Source: Zanthoxylum bungeanum (taxonomy: Eukaryota > Streptophyta > Magnoliopsida > Sapindales > Rutaceae). Taken from it: DNA of 64,000 nucleotides. The notes beneath the pieces are model-generated. The model worked only from the letters and a program-made list of their open reading frames with translations, ran no database searches and was not told the DNA's origin. Location of the stretch: positions 22,061 through 86,060 of the forward strand of contig SKCR01023322.1 of assembly GCA_019454045.1 (NCBI GenBank), in the 5' to 3' direction. Within the stretch, counting starts at the first letter, position 1, and the number at the start of each line of letters is the position of its first letter. Below, piece after piece: positions 12,465 through 24,961 of the stretch. The position numbers and the translations under genes are program-made.

Positions 12465-13263
12465 CCATTTAGCATCCAATGCCAATTCTATTAGGTCCAA
12501 TGGGCTTTAATTAATTCTTTAGGCATGGACTTGGCCATTATGGATCAAGCCCATAATGCATTGGCCCATTTAGGAATCACCATATGCCATAAATTAATTT
12601 TGGCCCATTAGGCCCAATTAGATTATTAAAGGCCCAAAAGTCATATTTTGGACTTTTATGGAAATAGTTTAGGCCCAATTGGATCCAACCCAATTGTCCA
12701 CAACCAAACTTGGCCCAACCAAGCCCATTAATCCAAATATAACCAAATTAGCCCATTTAGTATTTTAGGGACTAATTTACATTAATACAATATTCCAAAT
12801 ATTACATTAATCCATTTTAAGTGTAATTAACATAACTAATTAATTAATCTAACATTTCCAAAATATTAATTAATCTAATTAATCATGCTTATCATTCCAA
12901 TTCATGTCCAACACAAATTGAAGCAAAATCAAGTCTCCAACAACATGCTAACTCACGGCAATGACAAGAAATTAATATCCAATTTGATTCCAATCCAATT
13001 AAATCAACATTCAACATATATATCATGCCATTAACACATCCAAGTGTCAAAATTTAAAAAATCACCATGAGTTATACTAGGGTAAGTTTCGGCCATGATA
13101 GGAAAATTAGGGAAATTTGATCCAATCAATTTTTAACAATGCACAACTCCAAGTTATCATCATCTAACATCAACCAACAACTCAATTTTGAATTTTCATG
13201 CTCCAAGCAAAAATTCCTAATTAAAGTTTATGAACCCTAGTTTTCAAAATCATATTTAGCAAG

Positions 13264-13276
13264 GCTCTAGATACCA
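13264..13276 (-). other. Primer-binding site of element B
   Basis: Minus-strand TGGTATCTAGAGC next to the inner end of the 5' LTR, identical to the site in A and close to the tRNA-iMet complement used by most plant copia elements. Confidence 0.8.
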
Positions 13277-13277
13277 T

Positions 13278-15199
13278 TGTTAATCTCTAAGACATGCCAC
13301 AAGATCCTAAACATGATTTTATGTGTGAAAATTACAAGAAAAATGGCGGAATCATTTACTATGTAATTTGGAGAAATTTCAATTTTTCTTTTGGATGAAG
13401 CTCCAAGCATGTTGTTTTGTTCATTGGGTGAGTTTCCCTATCACCTTATTTGACTCCTCCAAGTGCTAGCTTAGTTGAAATTTTGAAGCAAAATTTCATT
13501 CCAAAATGAGAGAGAGAAAGAGAAGAATAGAGTGAATAGTGTGTTGTTTCCAAAAACTTGGTAGTTGTGTGTTAAAGACAATTAATAAATAAAGCCAACT
13601 ACTTCCATCAATATTAGACATTTGATGTAAGTCATGTGGTCCCACCACACTTTAAATTCAAATTTTGAGTTGGCTTATACAACACACAACTTTACCTGGG
13701 TCCACCAAAGTCAAAGATATTTTGTTTTCCCAAAACACAAAAAGACAAACGCTAAGTCACGGGCAATTTTATCGGGTTCGTTTAATTCCAATTAAACGAA
13801 TTTTCCGTCGCGTCATAATTAAATCCAATTTAATTAAATAATTATGCCTCGTAAAAATATTACGATAGTCGCTTTCAAATTAATTCTAAATTAATTCGTT
13901 TGTCCGAATTAAAATCCAATTTTAATTTCGTATTGAAATCTGATTTCAATTAATATATCCAATATATTATTTTTTCCACAAATAAATAGATTAAATAGAA
14001 AAATCTAATTTAACTATTAAATTTATTTTATCGATTAATTCTAAATTAATCGCGTTCTCTCTTCTATACGAATTTAATCCCAGATTAATTCTTGCCTCAA
14101 TTAATCCCAGATTAATTTTCTATCTCATAAATAATCCCAGATTAATTTATCTGAGTCAAATGTCATTGGTGAATCTTTGGGAAGCGACCCAAGAGATTTC
14201 TGGATATGTTGGCAGTAAATACGGTTATCAGAATATCCAAACACATGCGTACCACGTACCATGTTCTCACCGATTTACAAGACATGGTTGGCTTTTAGAA
14301 AAGCACCGTGCCTACCCAATTCTCCAGAAATATTCACCGAGGATTATCATTTGTATCAGACATAGTAATAGTAATATTATGTAATACGTAATACGATCCA
14401 GTATCATATGTCACATGCTAGGCCTAGGGCTGGCTCTGTGTCTGCCCCGTACGAAGCATATATTGGATTCCGAGTAACTAATCTCTATAATCGGGAAGTC
14501 ATGACCTAGTCATACTATCCCGATAGCTGCAGCTTTTAAGAGTACTAGTTCTGTACCCTGTGTGACCATCATCTCTATATGACTAAAGTGATACTCTCAT
14601 ATTGACATCACATCCAATACACTATGATTCTCAGTAAACCCAATACAGGTGTACACGGAACCTGTTAAAGTTCCAGACGATCAATACTAAAGTAAACTGA
14701 TTGTCTCAAGTAATAGCGACGTAAATCTCAGGTTAAAGATCACATACATCTACCCTGATTCGGATTCCCATAGACACATAGTCATACTACCAATGGGATT
14801 CCGAGTGGGTCTATCTAGAGCAAACTTTTCCCAGTCTAACGGCTAACAGAACCTCTTATTACACTTGCATAAGTATCCAATACCTAAATATATGAGAACT
14901 ATGTTGTTAAGCTTTCATAACGCGCACAAGTGTAATACTAGTCTATTTTGCATTATCAATGGCCAGTCTCAATAATACTTCGACTATGGATATTTAATGA
15001 TTAAACCGTTCGTGGATTAATATTGTCTCATATCTTATTAATCTGATTTAACCATATGGACTTTTATCATTAATATATATCCAAGTAATCTAATTACAAT
15101 AATGATAAAATAGAATTTTCTTTTGTCACATAGTTAATTTGTACAAAAACACAATGTTATTTACAAATAGTGATGCTATGGGGTCATAATTGTCCAACA
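13278..15199 (-). repeat. 5' LTR of element B (1922 bp)
   Basis: Full-length match to 4990-6902. Its outer end (…TGTCCAACA at 15199) abuts Ty3/gypsy coding sequence that begins at 15200, so this is a true insertion border. The five bases after it, GTCCA, would be the target-site duplication; the partner lies outside the window. Confidence 0.93.
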
Positions 15200-15204
15200 G
15201 TCCA

Positions 15205-15780
15205 TACATGAGAAAGAACGAAAACACATTGAGAAGGAGAATGAACAATTTGCCTCGCATTCCAAAAAGGGTAGACGTCGTGTCTCATTCGAACCAGGTG
15301 ATTGGGTTTGGGTGCACATGCGAAAGGAGTGATTCCCTAAGCAACAACTGTCTAAACTCCAACCCAGAGGTGATGGCCCATTTCAGATTCTTGAAAAATA
15401 AATGACAATGCCTACAAAGTGGATTTTCCAGGTGATTATAATGTTTTTGCGTCATTTAATATTTCTGACCTTTCTTTGTTTGATGCAGATTCGAGATCGA
15501 ATCCTTTCGAGAAGATGGGGAATGATGAGGCCCAGGATGTAGCCCATGATGGACACGGACTGACCACCACCATACATGTTTCAGAAGGTCCAATCACGAG
15601 GTCTCAAGCTAATAAGATCCGGGAAGCAATGCATGGATTCATACAGAAGATTATATTTGATTATTCCTACCCCTCTACTACATTGAGTATGGGCTTGAAG
15701 CTGGATGAACCCATGATGGTGAACTTTATTCAGGCCGTGGAGCAACGAGATACTTCAGCCTATTTTATTATAGTTATTTG
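15205..15780 (+). pseudogene. Ty3/gypsy pol C-terminus (integrase tail)
   Basis: Plus-strand fragment with the typical plant gypsy integrase C-terminal region. A conceptual translation shows the FEPGDWVWVHMRKE block, then a LQPRGDGPFQILEK-like block, DNAYKVDFPGDYNV, FNISDLSLFD and the GPITRSQANKI tail. The first blocks and the rest are in different frames, with stops around 15330 and 15403, so it is decayed. Everything upstream is missing because copia array A/B was inserted here. The family also carries RT and RNase H further 5', which are not seen in this window. Confidence 0.88.
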
Positions 15781-16260
15781 ATAAGGCTTGATATTTATTT
15801 TAATTCGGCCCTTTATTTATTTTTGAGCGTATTACTTTAGATTATTATTTTATGTTTGGGAATTAGGTTAAGCGTGCAAGGGTTTGCACGTGAGGATAGC
15901 TTAGGTTAGTTTTAAAATACACGCTTGTTGGTGTGTGGGTAGTTTCGTCTTTTATCTTTTTTTGGGTTAGGATTTTTGGATAAAGCCTCCTTATAAAAGG
16001 CTAACTTTTGTTCAGTTTTAATCAACTCATCTTCAATAAAATTATATCAATTTCATGAACTTTGAGAAACTCTCAATTTGTTCTCACTAGTTTTTGCTTA
16101 TCAAATGTCTGCTAATCCTTTGTGGCGCCCCATTAGCATTCTAGGTTTTTGTTGCCTGTTCTTCAGAGGTTTAGAGTTTTTATCCAAACTGTCTTGGCTT
16201 TCTTGGAATGATTTGAGTCTTGTGTGGGTTTGCTTGGCTTGTTCCAGGCAAGTTCTCATC
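15779..16260 (+). repeat. Probable 3' LTR of the interrupted Ty3/gypsy element
   Basis: Directly after the pol tail comes an AT-rich stretch with a TATA-like CTTATAAAAG at about 15991, CT-rich leader-like sequence and no ORF. This fits the U3/R/U5 of the same gypsy element. The borders are approximate: no second LTR is in the window, and the right end is set where similarity to a different LTR begins (16262). Confidence 0.5.
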
Positions 16261-16261
16261 A

Positions 16262-17290
16262 CTCTAATTATGAGATACTCTTGAAGGGTCAATCTCTATG
16301 TAATGACTATATCGATGGACATTCGATGTAATTTGACTTATATAATATATCTATAGAGACAAGAGTACAACTTTAGGTTTTTAGTGAAATAACCTAAACT
16401 TAACAATTTGGAATATTTAATTAAAAAGTTTAATTAATATTCCTGAATTATTGGACCTCGGAACTATAGGTTCATTTGGTTCTCGTGCTAGCTCGATATA
16501 TTATAGCAAATTAGATATAATTGGATTATAAACTCACATATATTATTAATATGATTAATAATATATATGTAACGTTTGGAACTTATATTAATTTTAATAT
16601 ATGATTTTTTATTTCATATAAATGATTATGAGATAATCATTTAATTTAAAATATTATATTTATTAAATTATATTTTATATATAATTTAATATGTTCTATT
16701 TTGTAAGTGAATGAATTTAAAATGGTGATTTTAAATTCATCATTCAAAAATAGAAGTTAAAATTTAAAATGGTGATTATGTATTTATAAAGACAATTAAA
16801 AAAATTAATGTTCCCATTTACAAGACCATATGGCTGAATTTCACTAAGGAGAATGAGATGGTTTTGTGTTATGTTTTGATAACTTAAAATCCTAAGTATA
16901 AAAAGAAAAATAGTTTTCTTTTTATTGACACTCTCATTTTTAAAAAGCTACCCTCAGTTGTCTCTTGGTTTTCTCTCAAGAGTTGTAGAGAAAAAAAAAA
17001 ACTTTATGTGACAAATTCCAATTTCTAAATTATTTTAGGGATTATTGTGTGAGTGAAGCTCACTCTTCCTTTTTTTGGTAGCAAATCATAGCACAGAAGA
17101 TCGTTTTGATTGCAAAGCAAAATCTTTATTCTTATATTCTCTTGGACTCACGGCAGTGAGCAGAAATTTTGCTCATTGCTGCCACTGTTACTAGTTATTT
17201 ATGAATTGTTTGTGTTATGGTTTTGCACATAAAATTTAGGAACACAAATGAGTGTCTTGTGGACTATATGGGACCGTTTTGGAGTTATTA
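16262..17290 (+). repeat. LTR fragment, plus orientation, related to 18069-19623
   Basis: From CTCTAATTATGAGATAC (about 16262) through the block around the ACCTAAACTT / TTAATTAATATT stretch and GGTTCATTTGG (about 16480), this matches the reverse complement of the LTR at 18069-19623. After about 16550 the two diverge, so the copies belong to related but different subfamilies. No ORF or PBS is seen. The right border is uncertain. Confidence 0.55.
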
Positions 17291-18068
17291 TTTTGTCCAA
17301 AATAGTGGCAGAAAAATCAGTACACAATAGCTACCAAAACAGGGAGCTGTGCACGCGTGTAAGGAGATTTCAGTGTCCAAAACAGTGTATTTTTTTGGTT
17401 GCTATTTCATCAATCACTCATTCACATTCATCATTATGCATTAAAAAACATAAGCAAACATAAGGAAATAGGGTTGGACAGTTTCAGCCATAAGGAGAGA
17501 AAAGTAGAAAAATTTTCAAGATCGATCCCGGTGACTAACACGCTTCCACTGCACGGGAAATCTTTTCCTACATCAACTTGTTTCATCAATCACCCATTCA
17601 CATTCATCAATATGCACCCAACTCTCTTTCATTTCACTCAAACTCACAAGATTACACTAAGATCACAAGATGCAAACAAGCACATTCACGCAAATGTTAA
17701 GGTGAATGATGTCAATTCTGATTTTGCAAAGGTGGTATAAACAATACCTCTAAAAACAATACCTAATTGCATACATTCAACAAGTTCAACACAAGATATG
17801 CCAAAGATTCACACTTGGCCAAATCTGACCCATATTTTTTGTTTACACAAATAACTTACTAACAATGTTAATCAATACCTAACAACATATAATTAATAAC
17901 TAAACACTTTATTCAAACAAATAACACAAAAATCCTAAATTTGACCTAAAGGGTCAAAACTAAACATGATGAAATATGCATGATCAATCAAAACCATTTA
18001 AAGACATAATGTTATCCATTTTATATTTATCACAAATCAACAATAAACAACAAGAAAATTATAGGAGT
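17291..18068. other. Gene-free AT-rich stretch
   Basis: No gene is supported. A ~40-bp sequence containing CATCAATCAC and CATTCACATTCATCA occurs twice as a direct repeat near 17405-17440 and 17583-17615. The rest is AT-rich sequence of transposon-like composition. Confidence 0.5.
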
Positions 18069-19623
18069 TGATTCCTCATGTAGCGGAAGCGACTTTAGGC
18101 ACATGGTCGACCTTGAAAAAAATTTCTCTCTCATTTTTACAATGGCAAAAACAAACAGCTCCAAATTTTATTTAATTATTTACAAAAATCTGCCATTGAT
18201 TCCAGATCAAATTACATGTGATGACACGGTGTCTTTTAATCTCCCAAGCGCATGATATAAATTACAAAAATTAAATATGATATCAACTATCATTTAATTT
18301 GAAATTAAAATTTAAAATGTAATTTATATCATGATATAAATTACATATTTGATTTTGAATCAAATCAAATTTAATTCAAAATTCAAATATTATATTAAAT
18401 GATTATATAATAATAATTAATATAAAACTATATATTAGACATTTTAATATATAGTTACAAAGTGTGACATTATATAATTATTATTCTAATTAATAATTAT
18501 GATATTAAATAATTCTCAATTATTTAATATTTTTCAAGTGGGTTCATAACTGGACTATCCAATTATTCCATGCATCTCTATAGTGTAACAAGCTAACACA
18601 TGGACCAAATGGACCTACAATTCCGAGCTCCAATAATCCAGAAATATTAATTAAAACTCTTTAATTAAATATTCTGAATTAATAACTTTAGGTTATTCCA
18701 CTAAAAACCTAAAATTGCACTCTAGTTGCTGCATATATATTTTATACAGAAACTCATCGGTGTACACTGATATAATCACTGCATACATATTGACCTTCCA
18801 CAAGTATCTCATAATTAGAGCCGGGTCATAATGTCCATTATACTCCTCAAATTATTTTGTGCCATAAGTACCATTGATTCTCTAATGAACCATTTATTCA
18901 TAACTATTATGAATATTAATCTTTCTATACGTAATAGAAAGACTTGAGCATTCTAACCGTTCAAGTACCGAATCAACCCTTAAGGAAGATACTCATCAAC
19001 TTCTCGCAAGAATGAGTTGATTCCATATCTATATAAAACGTCATCAACAACACACCAAACGATTTCCCTAAAGTACGTAGCTATTGGTTGAGATTTCTTC
19101 ACCAACCTCACCTTTGTAAATCAAAGAACATAGCCTGTCATGCAGGAGTTCATAGTACACTCAGGATTCAGATCAACATATATATGATCTATCTATTAGA
19201 CAAATATGAATTTCTTTGATTAACAGATATTAAAATAAATTCATTTTTGTCTCCGTCCAATCCTATATGATCTCATCATATAAGGTTCCTTCATTCCCAT
19301 GTCATCACATGAATGAACCCGGATCAAAGTCTTCATACAATATGGAATGGACCGTACTTGTAGATAAACCACAAACACAGTGTCCATCTTTGTTTGGTCT
19401 CTACAGACTATTTAAGATTACTAATTCCATACTCAAATCCTCTTATGTATATCACTTATACACTAAACATTAAAGTATATTTAGTATCTAAGGGCATAGA
19501 AGATAATTTATAATATGGGACTTTAACGTCAACACTTTGATAAATGAATAATTTCATTGTTTATTACTTAAAATAAAATTTCATTTACATATTATATTAT
19601 GCTCTAGGGCATATATCCTAATA
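18069..19623 (-). repeat. Copia-type LTR, minus orientation, probably solo
   Basis: On the minus strand it starts TATTAGGATATATGCCCTAG, very close to the TGTTAGGATATATGCCCTAGAG start known from Angela/BARE-type copia LTRs, and ends near CGCTTCCGCTACATGAGGAATCA at about 18069. No PBS, polypurine tract or coding sequence flanks it, so it looks like a solo or truncated LTR. The flanking pentamers (GGAGT and AAAAA) do not match, so exact ends are uncertain. Confidence 0.6.
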
Positions 19624-20820
19624 AAAAACACAATATTTCAACAATGGCCGAAATGGGTGAGTCAAATACCCATGGCCGAAATCAATAATTAATGAAAACT
19701 AAATGACTCAATGAACAACAACATAAATGATGGGAAATTAGACCTTAGAATCATGAGCTCATGATACCAAATGATAATGAACCCACTTAATTATGTTAAA
19801 CCAAGCAAACCCCTAGTTTTGTTACAAGCTCTAAGAACATTGAACAATGATTTGTTGGAATAAATTTCTTCTAAGATTAGACCCTAAACCCACTAAGAAC
19901 AATTAAGAATTAAGACAAAATTCACTCTCATATACATTTGGTCTTAAATGCCAATGACTATTCTTTATTTAAAATTATGTATTGTATGAAAATCACAAGC
20001 TAAAGACACCTTTAAATAGGCCATTGTAAAATCCAAAGTTAACTTCAATAAAGAAAATTAATTAAACTAAAATACTTAAAAGAAATCTTAATCGAAATAA
20101 TAAAACTAAATCCTCAGATAAATATAACTTAAATTTTTCATGCATGAACTTTTAAAATAATATTAGAGTTTAGCCCAACATGTAAACATAACATAAAATT
20201 AAAACATATAACCTAAAAACTATAAGGATAATTACAACATCGTTTGTGACCAAGAAGAAATCTGAATTTATCTTTGACATAAACTAAAAAGTTATAGAGC
20301 TTTGAGTCCTTTTTCCAGCGCAACTTGAATCACTAAACTCGGACATTAGATGAGAAAGTTACAGCCAAAATACGAAGACTATGCAAATCCCGCCAAGACT
20401 AACTTAACCCATTGAGCCACACATCCAACCACTTACTTAAGCCCTAAACTAACATAAAACAATGACTCAACATTGGACTTGTACTAATAACTTAATATTT
20501 CAGCCCATGTTACATTAACACATGAATAGACTAACTAACTTACTGAATAATTTAAGCCCAATGAAAAGTAAGATATTTTGTACAGGCCAAGTACATTAAT
20601 CTCATGCACACACTTCTTGTCTTGTTGAACCAAGGTTGGTTTCTCTCCTTTGAAAACTATCTTTCAAGTTGATATTGGAGTCTTCTTGATCTTCATGAAT
20701 TTAGCTCAAGTATGTTGTAATGGGTCTTTGAATTCTATCCCGCCATGTTTGTCAAATATTCCACCATGATAGCTATCGGGCCTAATCTAGATCAGATCAT
20801 GAAAGAAGCCTAAATATCTT
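19624..20820 (-). repeat. Decayed copia LTR remnant with a PBS-like site
   Basis: At 19755-19769 the minus strand reads TGGTATCATGAGC, one insertion away from the tRNA-iMet PBS. The AT-rich gene-free sequence to its right (about 19772-20640) would then be the 5' LTR of a decayed minus-strand copia element whose internal region has been lost. No ORF is supported. Confidence 0.4.
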
Positions 20821-20823
20821 GCT

Positions 20824-22030
20824 ATGGATCTTATAAGAGTTGAGTTTAGGCAAGTGGCAGGGGAGATTATTGAAAACTTGGGAAAAACTAACATTTCTGA
20901 TCTTTTTCCTGCATTTGTTTGGCTTGATTTTCAAGGAATTGAATTGAAAACAAAGAAACTTGTGTTGTGATGTGATAGGATTTTTGAATTAGTAATAACT
21001 GAGCAGCAGATGACATGGTAAATCCAATGGGCAGAGCAGCAAGGACTTTCTGCAGTTCTTGTCGGGTCTTAAGTAGGAAGGAGATGATAAAACTTCATTG
21101 TCCATGACTCAGATCTAGGGAAGGCAGAACTATCCGGATCCGGAAGATCCGGAAAGATCTGGGTGCAGAAAGACTCGAATTTGTAATATATTTTTGTGAA
21201 TTCAGATCTTGATTTTAAAGATCTATGTGGATCCTGGTCCAAACCCAGGTTCACATAATTTCGGATTCAGATACTCAGATCCGATTAATTTTAGAGAAAA
21301 AAAGAAAATAAATGTTATTTAGGATATTTTATGAAGTTACTTGATAATTTTTACATGGATCCGATTAATTTTAATTATATTTTAATGAATTTCAGTTCTT
21401 ATATATTTTAGTGAATTTCAATTTGTGATAATTTAATATTTTTCATGATGTTAATTGATAAATTTAATTTTTTTTTATTTTTATACAAGTCTCGGATCCG
21501 AATCCGGGTATACCCGGACCCGCACCAGATATACCCGAGTCTGGATCCGGATAATTTTTCCCAGATCCGGATTTCGCCATCCCTACCAAGATCAAGGGTT
21601 TGCTCTTGGTACTTATCTTCCTTTTGCAAAATTTGGTTTCTTGAATTAGACCTCATAGTTTTATTCGATTAATATTATTAGACTTGAATTGTACTCATTT
21701 CTATCGACAGGACACAGTCCTTGTTGAACAGATCCACCATCCACTACTTTGGAATGGTCAATGGCAGAAATGATGCAACATCCTGAGATAATGAAAGAAG
21801 TCCAAGCAGAATTGGATCAAGTGGAAGGAAATTGGCAGCATTGATGAAGAGTCTCATATACCAAAACTGCATTATTTACAGGCAGTAGTAGTAAAAGAAA
21901 CCTTCAGGTTGCACCTACCTATACCACTCTTGGTATCGCACCGCCCTTCCGAATCCTGTACCCCGGGCGGATATACCATCCCGAAAGGGATCAAGTGTCC
22001 TGGTTAACTCTTGATCCCTGTCGATTTCTT
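20824..22030 (+). pseudogene. CYP76-like cytochrome P450 pseudogene
   Basis: Two P450 segments on the plus strand. The first (20824-21080) translates to a stretch with EFRQVAGEIIENLGK, ISDLFPAFVWLDFQGIE and, after a stop, DRIFE, plus a frameshifted DFLQFL block. This is the pre-I-helix region of CYP76-type enzymes. The second (about 21709-22025) gives [20 protein letters not shown], then after a frameshift [17 protein letters not shown] (the K-helix ExxR) and GGYTIPKG. The N-terminal half and the haem-binding Cys region are missing. At least two stops and two frameshifts are seen, and a hAT-like element (21116-21585) lies in the intervening stretch, which may include the original intron. CYP76 enzymes hydroxylate terpenoids and other small molecules at the ER; this copy cannot. 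Confidence 0.88.
21116..21585. mobile_element. Non-autonomous hAT-like element (470 bp)
   Basis: The left end TAGGGAAGGCAGAAC and the reverse complement of the right end, TAGGGATGGCGAAAT, form imperfect terminal inverted repeats, both running into CCGGATC-rich sequence. The flanks CTCAGATC (21108-21115) and CCAAGATC (21586-21593) match at 6 of 8 positions, as expected for an aged 8-bp hAT target-site duplication. The interior has CCGGATCC and GGGTATACCCG palindromes and no transposase. Confidence 0.7.
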
Positions 22031-23045
22031 TCATGTAGACTCTTTTATGTTATGTTTATACCATTCTCATTCGACGTTGCGCCTGACATCCTCGAATAAT
22101 AATAAAAAAAATAAATATTATATACCTTTGATATAGAGTTTAATATGTTTATAAGTTATTTTATATTTTCAGTGCAATACTTATGAACTAGTTTATACTT
22201 TCAATTAATACTTTCAATTAAAAGTGCATTAATATTTTGGAGGTGAGATTTCTCATCCCAAATCAAACCTTCTAAGTAAATAAACTAAAGTTAGTTTGTA
22301 AATGTCACCTAAATAAACATATATGTAAATCTAAAAACTATATATATATTTTTATCAATTGCTCATGAACAAAAACGTTATGATCTGAGGGGAAAAAACA
22401 GAGCAAGTTAACTTCAAAATACAAATTAAATTCGTATTGAGAAACAATACAAACATGGATTTAATAAATTTATCTAAACAAAAATCTCTCAGTTTTTTTT
22501 TTTTATTTTAATTGATGCCGGACTAACTTACACGTACTTCAACTAATCCTAGAAACTTATGCCGGTGCCGAAATCTCTCAATTCTTCAACACAAAATACA
22601 GAAACATGATAAAACAAGAAAATGAGAACATGTTTTACGAATTTTAACTTAACAAATACTTCGCAAAAGATTTTTACATAAAATCATATACCTCAACTAT
22701 AGCTTCTGCTTTCGCTTCATTCCTGTTCCTCGTCAAGAAATTTGGCAAACTTCAAAGTAGCAGATCCCACAACTAATAATAGAAAGAAGCCAAAATCAAA
22801 TAAGTTAGTTGAGTAAAAGATTAAAAAATATTAAATAAATTAAATGTTAATTAATTTTATACATGTATTGTGAGCACATATCCAAATTTGACTACAAATC
22901 AAAGCCTCCAAAATTATTGGGTGAATGAAGTCATGCGGTATGGCTTACAAGTTGGCACTCGTGCTGAAAGAAAATTCAGAAATGGGATTCAAAAAATATC
23001 TCTAACAATTCATGACAATACAAGATACTTATGGCATTTCACTCT
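22031..23045. other. Gene-free AT-rich flank left of element E
   Basis: No gene is supported. A short plus-strand ORF at 22870-23070 runs into the LTR of E and resembles nothing I recognise. This flank was contiguous with 48092 onward before element E inserted. Confidence 0.5.
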
Positions 23046-23146
23046 TGTGGGGGAACTTATAGTGTTATAAAAAAAGAATTCAACATGTATCATAATAAAT
23101 CCAAATCAGAAACAAACATCATACAATATTTGAATCATAAACCCTA
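23046..23146 (-). repeat. 3' LTR of element E, distal part
   Basis: The part of E's 3' LTR left of insertion C; it continues at 29943. It matches 47481-47585 (AATTCAACATG…ATGAATCATAAACCCTA). The last five bases, CCCTA (23142-23146), are C's target-site duplication. Confidence 0.8.
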
Positions 23147-24160
23147 TATTACAACTTATTTGTTTACTGTGTTCTTACAACGGACTTTGAACAGACAGTA
23201 AACTGAACACAAAAGTACAATTAACAAAAGTGATACAGTAATCAACAATACAAATAAAATAGAAGACAATTGCAGGCAGTGAGTTGAGAATAAGGCACGG
23301 ATCAGCAACAGGCAGAATTCCGAGGCTTGTTGATGTGGCAACAATCTCCTTAAAACAAATTCGTCCCCTACCGATCGGTGCAGTAGAGCGCGAGACGTCT
23401 GTTTCCCAGGATGCAACGGAAAAATAGACGAAATTGGGGACCACCAAGTCCGACTTCAACGAACAACTGAAGTGCTTGAACTCTCTCAAAAGATTTTCGT
23501 ATAACAATTTTCTCTTGTGTGTAATGTCTGTAATTCTAAAAAACGAAAACACTACTATATTAAAAGAAAATAACATGCCAATTAAGTTTCATCAATGAGA
23601 GGCTTTACACTTGTTGTAACCATCAAGTTGATTAATGTCATTAATCTCAAATTGTAACCACAAAGTTGATTAATTGTCATTGATTCAACTGTTATGGAAC
23701 ATAAAAAGGCTTGGAAAAAATAAAGAGACATCCAAAAATTGGCTGGGCCAGGCCCGCTCAATTTGGTCCGGCATTCGTGTACGCAGGACACGCGGGTGCA
23801 CACGAGCCAAGCTTGATTCGGATTTGATTTGCACCCCCCCCCCCCCCGCGCACGTAGAGAGAGCCTCTATCCTTATAACTCTTACCCATCTACATATGAG
23901 CAATCATATATAAGCATAATATTCACTCTATAGCTTTCCCATATGGGACAAGCTTACTTTTCTTTATTTTCCAACACCAATGGGTGAACTTTGAGCAACA
24001 ATTTCTCATTCACCCAAGCACCATTTTAAGCATATGAATATACCATTTCGAAGTACTCACGGAGGAGTATCCGAATCATTCAATAACAACCACTAACACG
24101 AAGTGGACCATGCTTAAAATTGAGCCTCAAAATGCTTACTCATAAGCATTTTTTCCAACA
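23147..24160 (-). repeat. 3' LTR of element C (1014 bp)
   Basis: Starts TGTTGGAAAAAATGC on the minus strand and ends GTTGTAATA, so the ends are TG…TA rather than TG…CA. It contains a 14-base C run at 23834-23847. The short ORFs inside are artefacts. Confidence 0.93.
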
Positions 24161-24170
24161 ATCCCCCACA
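24161..24170 (-). other. Polypurine tract of element C
   Basis: Minus-strand TGTGGGGGAT directly before the LTR start. The same kind of tract (ATGGGGGAT) borders E's LTR at 30421. Confidence 0.85.
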
Positions 24171-24769
24171 TGAATGAAATTGGCGAAAAACGTCGAATAA
24201 AATTATTTTATAAAACATTTTATTTTGACCTAGAAGAGTTCAACGGTTCAACACCTGCATAAGATAGGTAGGCCTCAGCCTTTGAACCTTCCCTTGTGAA
24301 AATATATCTCATTTACTGGCTGACAGTGGACGCGATGTCATTGAACTGTACTGCCGTTCATGTAAATGGAGAATATATATCACACAGATATTTAACCTAA
24401 CACATCTGAGTTCTCATTATTATGTTCATTTTGGCCATGAACATCAACCTGGTTCTGCAAGAGTTTCTAAGAATTGAGCCCCATACAATTCCCTTTGAAG
24501 CGGCCCCACTTCTCTCTCACATAGGTGATTTCTTATTTAAGAGCATCTCGTAATACTCTGCTCGGATTCCCGACGCATAAGAATCATTAAAAGCCTTTGC
24601 TTAACCTCAATCCATACGAGCATCACTATTTCATTTCACCATAGGAATGGACTAGAGGGTAAACCCCCCACAGTGAACCAATTATGTCTTTTACGAGTAG
24701 GTTGTCCCATTGAACCTAGATCTTGGGATCTCCAGTCAACAAGGTTGGGTTGTCCTTCGTAATAAACAT

Positions 24770-24920
24770 TTATCTAATGGGCTTTAGTCCCATTCCCCTC
24801 GATGATTTCACAACCAACTCTCTATTTAACCCTTTGGTTAGCGGATCCGCAATGTTATCCTTTGACTTTACATAGTCAATCGAAATAACTCCAGTAGAGA
24901 GTAACTGTCTAACGGTATTG

Positions 24921-24961
<41 letters not shown>

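Larger units (their letters stand above)
4990..15199 (-). mobile_element. Ty1/copia element B with both LTRs
   Basis: A ~10.2-kb minus-strand copia element: 3' LTR 4990-6902, internal region 6903-13277, 5' LTR 13278-15199. Both LTRs begin TGTTGGACAATTATGACCC on the minus strand and end at the TAACA / PBS junction. The polypurine tract and primer-binding site lie directly inside the LTRs. The right LTR abuts a Ty3/gypsy fragment at 15200. The left LTR does not abut host DNA but leads into another internal region (A), so no target-site duplication can be scored. Coding capacity is broken by several frameshifts, so it is not autonomous. Confidence 0.93.

Noticed and set aside
13278..15405. ORFs at 14160-14384 and 15190-15405 as genes
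   Set aside because: The first lies in the LTR and its counterpart near 5872 in the other LTR is interrupted. The second is a wrong-frame reading across the LTR end and gypsy integrase tail.
22870..23070. 66-aa plus-strand ORF left of element E
   Set aside because: It runs into the LTR of E and has no recognised domain.
23156..23576. Minus-strand ORFs of 86-133 aa with hydrophobic stretches, repeated at 28919-29344
   Set aside because: They are inside the LTR of element C and are explained by the LTR; no domain is seen and the frames differ between the two LTR copies.
23674..23913. ORFs with runs of prolines or glycines (also 29409-29710)
   Set aside because: The runs come from translating the poly-C tract in the LTR of C.
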